The notes below the pieces were generated by a model. That model ran no database searches. It worked only from the letters and a program-made list of their open reading frames with translations, and was not told the DNA's origin. Below are positions 46,878 to 50,062 of a stretch of 50,062 bases of DNA, one piece after another. The DNA is taken from the NCBI GenBank assembly GCA_945883725.1, contig CAMCXZ010000007.1, positions 1 through 50,062 of the forward strand, written 5' to 3'. The position numbers and the translations under genes are program-made. The stretch is from Bifidobacterium breve (GTDB taxonomy: Bacteria; Actinomycetota; Actinomycetes; Nanopelagicales; Nanopelagicaceae). Positions within the stretch are counted from its first letter, which is position 1; each line of letters starts with the position of its first letter.

Positions 46878-46953
46878 GTAAAAATCTACAACTAGATCTG
46901 ATTCGCAATACCGCAAAACTAAATTCACGAACTTAAGCGGGACTTTCTTATTC

Positions 46954-46982
46954 TTGACCTGACTACCACAAAGCCATAAGTT
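46954..46982 (+). promoter_or_regulatory. Candidate promoter of the decayed amidohydrolase gene
   Basis: TTGACC (46954-46959) and TAAGTT (46977-46982) are separated by 17 bases; 6 bases later comes GTG at 46989. The -35 is the best in the window; the -10 fits the TANNNT pattern. It may now drive the GNAT gene downstream. Confidence 0.4.
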
Positions 46983-46988
46983 TGCTAA

Positions 46989-47104
46989 GTGATCATCTCT
47001 GCTGCCAATGTTCTTATCGATCAAGAACTTAAGAAATAGGCATGGCTTGAGATCGAAGATGGCGTCGCCAGATTAGCTTCAAACGGAGAGATCACATCAA
47101 TCAA
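46989..47104 (+). pseudogene. N-terminal remnant of an amidohydrolase gene (NagA-like)
   Basis: From GTG 46989 the frame reads VIISAANVLIDQELKK, then a TAG at 47037-47039, then AWLEIEDGVARLASNGE and on to a TAA at 47109-47111. This is the shape of the N-terminal strand pair of N-acetylglucosamine-6-phosphate deacetylase and related amidohydrolases (ISAxxVL...WLEIEDG). Everything after the first about 40 codons is missing; the GNAT ATG lies in the last codons. It keeps a promoter-like sequence at leaderless distance. The TAG and the truncation make it non-functional. Alternatively, the 16-codon open piece now serves as a leader peptide. Confidence 0.55.
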
Positions 47105-47575
47105 ATGTTAATTCGCCCAGCCACCAAAGCCGACTTGCCCGCAATCATGGCGTTGATTCATGATCTTGCCCTATATGAAAAAGCCCCCGATGAAGTTAAA
47201 ACTAATGAGGCCGAAATTGGCGCAGCACTCTTTGCCGCTGAACCAAAAGTTTTCTGCTCAATTGCCGACCTTGATGGCGAAGTAATTGGTATAGCGATTT
47301 GGTTCTTAAACTTTTCTACTTGGCAGGGCAAACACGGCATCTATCTCGAAGATCTATTTATTAAACCTGAATACCGTGGAAATGGTTATGGCTTAGCGAT
47401 GCTCAAGCACTTAGCTGCGATCTGTAATGAACGCGGTTATGGTCGTTTCCAATGGTGGGTTCTCGATTGGAATTCGCCAGCAATTGAGTTCTATAAATCG
47501 CAAGGCGCAATTGCCATGGATGAATGGACCGTTTACCGCGTAAGTGGCGATGCCCTAAAAAAGCTGGGTAACTAG
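47105..47575 (+). CDS. GNAT family N-acetyltransferase (diamine/SSAT-like)
   Basis: A 156-residue acetyltransferase. Acetyl-CoA is bound by the region YLEDLFIKPEYRGNGYGLAM, and the C-terminal part WWVLDWNSPAIEFYKSQGA and DEWTVYR match the spermidine/spermine and thialysine acetyltransferase (SSAT-like) subgroup, which acetylates small amines. The ATG is preceded by GGAGAG 14 bases upstream, slightly far. It follows the amidohydrolase remnant, and its transcript probably begins there. It ends 3 bases before the convergent clpC. Confidence 0.85.
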   Translation: MLIRPATKADLPAIMALIHDLALYEKAPDEVKTNEAEIGAALFAAEPKVFCSIADLDGEVIGIAIWFLNFSTWQGKHGIYLEDLFIKPEYRGNGYGLAMLKHLAAICNERGYGRFQWWVLDWNSPAIEFYKSQGAIAMDEWTVYRVSGDALKKLGN

Positions 47576-47578
47576 AAG

Positions 47579-50062
47579 TTAGGCAGTAGGTGTTTGTGCT
47601 AAATCTTCTGGTGAGTCCGGTGTTATCGCTTTTGGCGAACCAGTGAAAGTGAATTTCGCATCAGAGCCTTCGCCTTCAACATCAACCACAATAATTTCGC
47701 CCGCTCTTAATTCGCTGAACAAGATGCGCTCTGAGAGTGAATCTTCGATTTCGCGCTGAATTGTGCGGCGTAATGGACGTGCGCCAAGTAATGGGTCGTA
47801 ACCGCGAGCAGCAAGTAAGTCCTTAGCTGATTGGGTTAATTCGATACCCATATCTTTTGCCTTTAGACGATCATCAAGGGAAGCAATCATTAGATCAACG
47901 ATCTGAATGATTTCATCCTTATGTAGTTGATGGAATACCACAATGTCATCAATACGGTTTAGGAACTCTGGGCGGAAGTGTGACTTAAGTTCATCGCCAA
48001 CCTTTGCCTTCATGCGCTCGTAATTTGAGAGCTCATCAGATGAGTTCGCAAAACCAAGTCCGGCACCTTTAGAAATATCTTTTGTACCTAGGTTGGTAGT
48101 CATGATGATGACCGTATTCTTGAAATCGACTACGCGTCCTTGTGAGTCAGTTAAGCGACCATCCTCAAGAACCTGCAGTAGCGAGTTAAAGATATCTGGG
48201 TGCGCTTTTTCGATTTCATCGAATAGCACTACCGAGAATGGGCGACGACGTACTTTCTCAGTTAGCTGACCACCTTCGTCGTAGCCAACATATCCTGGAG
48301 GCGCACCGAACAAACGTGAAGCTGTATGGCGCTCGGAGTACTCAGACATATCAAGTTGAATCAGCGCGTCTGCATCACCAAATAAGAATGAAGCCAGAGT
48401 GCGGGAAAGTTCAGTCTTACCGACACCTGATGGACCAGCGAAAATAAATGAACCACCCGGGCGCTTTGGATCTTTAAGACCCGCGCGAGTACGACGAATC
48501 GCTTGTGAAAGCGCTTTAATCGCTTGATCTTGACCGATTACGCGCTTGTGCAGTTCATCTTCCATGCGCAGCAAGCGAGCAGTTTCTTCTTCAGTTAACT
48601 TAAATACTGGAATACCAGTTGCGATAGATAGAACCTGTGCGATGAGTTCTTCATCAACTTCAGTCACCTTATCGAGATCTGTTGCTTTCCAATTTTTTTC
48701 GGCTTCAGCTTTTTCAGTAGAAAGATTTTTCTCGAGATCGCGGAAGGATGCTGCCTTTTCAAAATCTTGACCATCAATTGCTGACTCTTTATCTTTACGT
48801 GCAGCAGCGATCTTGTCATCAAATTCACGAAGCTCAGCAGGTGCGGTCATACGCTTAATTCGCAGACGTGAACCAGCTTCATCAATTAAATCAATTGCCT
48901 TATCTGGCAAGAAGCGATCAGAAACATATCGATCAGCCATATTTGCAGCAGCTGCTAGAGCGCCGTCTGTAATTGAGACTCGGTGATGAGTTTCGTAGCG
49001 ATCGCGCAGGCCTTTAAGAATTTCAATGGTGTGAGCCACTGATGGTTCTTTAACTTGAATTGGCTGGAAGCGACGTTCTAGCGCTGCATCTTTTTCAAGG
49101 TGCTTGCGATATTCATCAAGCGTAGTTGCACCAATTGTCTGGAGCTCGCCACGAGCAAGCATTGGCTTTAAAATACTAGCTGCATCAATAGCGCCTTCAG
49201 CTGCACCAGCGCCAACCAAGGTATGAATTTCATCGATGAAGAGAATGATGTCACCACGAGTTTTTATCTCTTTAAGTACTTTCTTTAAGCGCTCTTCGAA
49301 ATCACCGCGGTAACGAGAGCCGGCAACCAGTGCGCCTAAATCAAGTGAGTAAAGCTGCTTATCCTTAAGGGTTTCAGGCACATCGTTCTTAACAATTGCT
49401 TGTGCCAAGCCTTCGACAACGGCAGTCTTACCAACACCTGGCTCGCCAATTAAGACTGGGTTATTTTTAGTACGACGAGAGAGAACCTGCATAACGCGTT
49501 CAATCTCTAGCTCGCGACCGATTACTGGATCAAGTTTTCCTTCGCGGGCTGCTTGAGTTAAGTTGCGACCGAATTGATCAAGTACTAATGAAGTCGACGG
49601 GGTTCCTTCAGCTGGACCATTTGAAGCAACTGCTTCTTTCCCTTGGTAACCAGAAAGTAATTGAATAACTTGTTGGCGAACGCGATTTAAATCAGCGCCG
49701 AGTTTTACTAATACTTGTGCAGCTACGCCTTCGCCTTCGCGAATTAGGCCAAGCAAAATATGTTCGGTACCGATGTAGTTGTGTCCAAGTTGCAACGCTT
49801 CGCGAAGAGAAAGTTCTAGAACTTTCTTGGCACGTGGCGTAAATGGAATGTGTCCACTTGGCGCTTGCTGACCTTGCCCAATAATTTCTTCAACTTGTGC
49901 GCGCACGGCTTCAAGTGAAATGCCCATGCCTTCCATCGCTTTAGCAGCGACGCCTTCGCCTTCATGAATCAGGCCAAGCAGAATGTGCTCGGTGCCGATG
50001 TAGTTGTGATTGAGCATGCGTGCTTCTTCTTGGGCTAGAACAACAACCCGGCGGGCACGGTC
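47579..50062 (-). CDS. clpC: ATP-dependent Clp protease ATP-binding subunit ClpC (N-terminus beyond the edge)
   Basis: 827 residues are visible and the frame is open to the right edge, where it reads [15 protein letters not shown]; the usual MFERFT start is just outside. The N-domain contains two similar repeats with [12 protein letters not shown]. The first AAA+ module has [13 protein letters not shown] (Walker A, about residue 206 of the visible part) and [10 protein letters not shown]; a UVR-like middle domain ([20 protein letters not shown]) follows; the second module has [15 protein letters not shown] and ends with [14 protein letters not shown]. It unfolds substrates for ClpP. The C-terminal tail is short and acidic. 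Confidence 0.96.
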   Translation of the reverse strand, partial: DRARRVVVLAQEEARMLNHNYIGTEHILLGLIHEGEGVAAKAMEGMGISLEAVRAQVEEIIGQGQQAPSGHIPFTPRAKKVLELSLREALQLGHNYIGTEHILLGLIREGEGVAAQVLVKLGADLNRVRQQVIQLLSGYQGKEAVASNGPAEGTPSTSLVLDQFGRNLTQAAREGKLDPVIGRELEIERVMQVLSRRTKNNPVLIGEPGVGKTAVVEGLAQAIVKNDVPETLKDKQLYSLDLGALVAGSRYRGDFEERLKKVLKEIKTRGDIILFIDEIHTLVGAGAAEGAIDAASILKPMLARGELQTIGATTLDEYRKHLEKDAALERRFQPIQVKEPSVAHTIEILKGLRDRYETHHRVSITDGALAAAANMADRYVSDRFLPDKAIDLIDEAGSRLRIKRMTAPAELREFDDKIAAARKDKESAIDGQDFEKAASFRDLEKNLSTEKAEAEKNWKATDLDKVTEVDEELIAQVLSIATGIPVFKLTEEETARLLRMEDELHKRVIGQDQAIKALSQAIRRTRAGLKDPKRPGGSFIFAGPSGVGKTELSRTLASFLFGDADALIQLDMSEYSERHTASRLFGAPPGYVGYDEGGQLTEKVRRRPFSVVLFDEIEKAHPDIFNSLLQVLEDGRLTDSQGRVVDFKNTVIIMTTNLGTKDISKGAGLGFANSSDELSNYERMKAKVGDELKSHFRPEFLNRIDDIVVFHQLHKDEIIQIVDLMIASLDDRLKAKDMGIELTQSAKDLLAARGYDPLLGARPLRRTIQREIEDSLSERILFSELRAGEIIVVDVEGEGSDAKFTFTGSPKAITPDSPEDLAQTPTA

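Noticed and set aside
49720-50010. Similar DNA segments in the 5' part of clpC
   Set aside because: They encode the two homologous halves of the Clp N-domain, a normal family feature and not a recent duplication.

Overview
The window comes from an actinobacterium with a compact genome and moderate base composition, clearly less GC-rich than Streptomyces or Mycobacterium. The actinobacterial signs are a complete 14-gene nuo set beside a full-size menaquinone gene set, a type II (ResB/CcsB) cytochrome c maturation operon with CcdA, a TlpA-like thioredoxin and a histidine phosphatase, an XPB helicase next to a helicase-associated protein, and a radA-clpC neighbourhood. Intergenic gaps are tiny, genes overlap by 1, 4 or 8 bases, and convergent genes abut or overlap. 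This fits a streamlined freshwater lineage such as the Nanopelagicales (acI, 'Ca. Planktophila'-like). That placement is an inference and cannot be proven from the window.

Layout. 1-425: a possible gene end, then a non-coding stretch with three copies of a 12-base repeat, on the 3' side of a tRNA-Tyr gene (426-510, minus). 620-1999: yajQ and rarD. 1967-17974 (minus): nuoA-nuoN followed, translationally coupled, by a long-chain polyprenyl diphosphate synthase. 18015-25414: menG, menF, menDCB, menE and menA, which make menaquinone, the electron acceptor of the nuo complex; the polyprenyl synthase would supply its side chain. 25435-29599: a small membrane protein, a GabT-like aminotransferase, an Orn/Lys/Arg-type decarboxylase and a short cytochrome P450. 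29603-33880 (minus): cytochrome c maturation operon. 33931-39697: HAD phosphatase, helicase-associated protein, M20 peptidase and XPB helicase. 39660-40261 (minus): glutaredoxin-like protein and an unknown small protein. 40297-43818: two secreted proteins, a HExxH metalloprotease with repeat-rich C-terminus and a propeller-like protein, facing each other. 43819-50062: proC, a cysteine-rich YkgJ-like protein, radA, the decayed start of an amidohydrolase (NagA-like) gene, a GNAT acetyltransferase and clpC (running off the right edge).

Most of the window is respiratory and housekeeping. The more unusual signals are: (i) a recurrent TANNNT hexamer 6-8 bases before operon-leading start codons that lack a Shine-Dalgarno, pointing to widespread leaderless transcription; (ii) the NagA-like remnant between radA and the GNAT gene, which still has its own leaderless-type promoter and may now act as a leader for the GNAT gene; (iii) no disA after radA; (iv) the repeat cluster beside tRNA-Tyr, a possible integration site; (v) the secreted metalloprotease. 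I did not find a convincing new multi-gene system.
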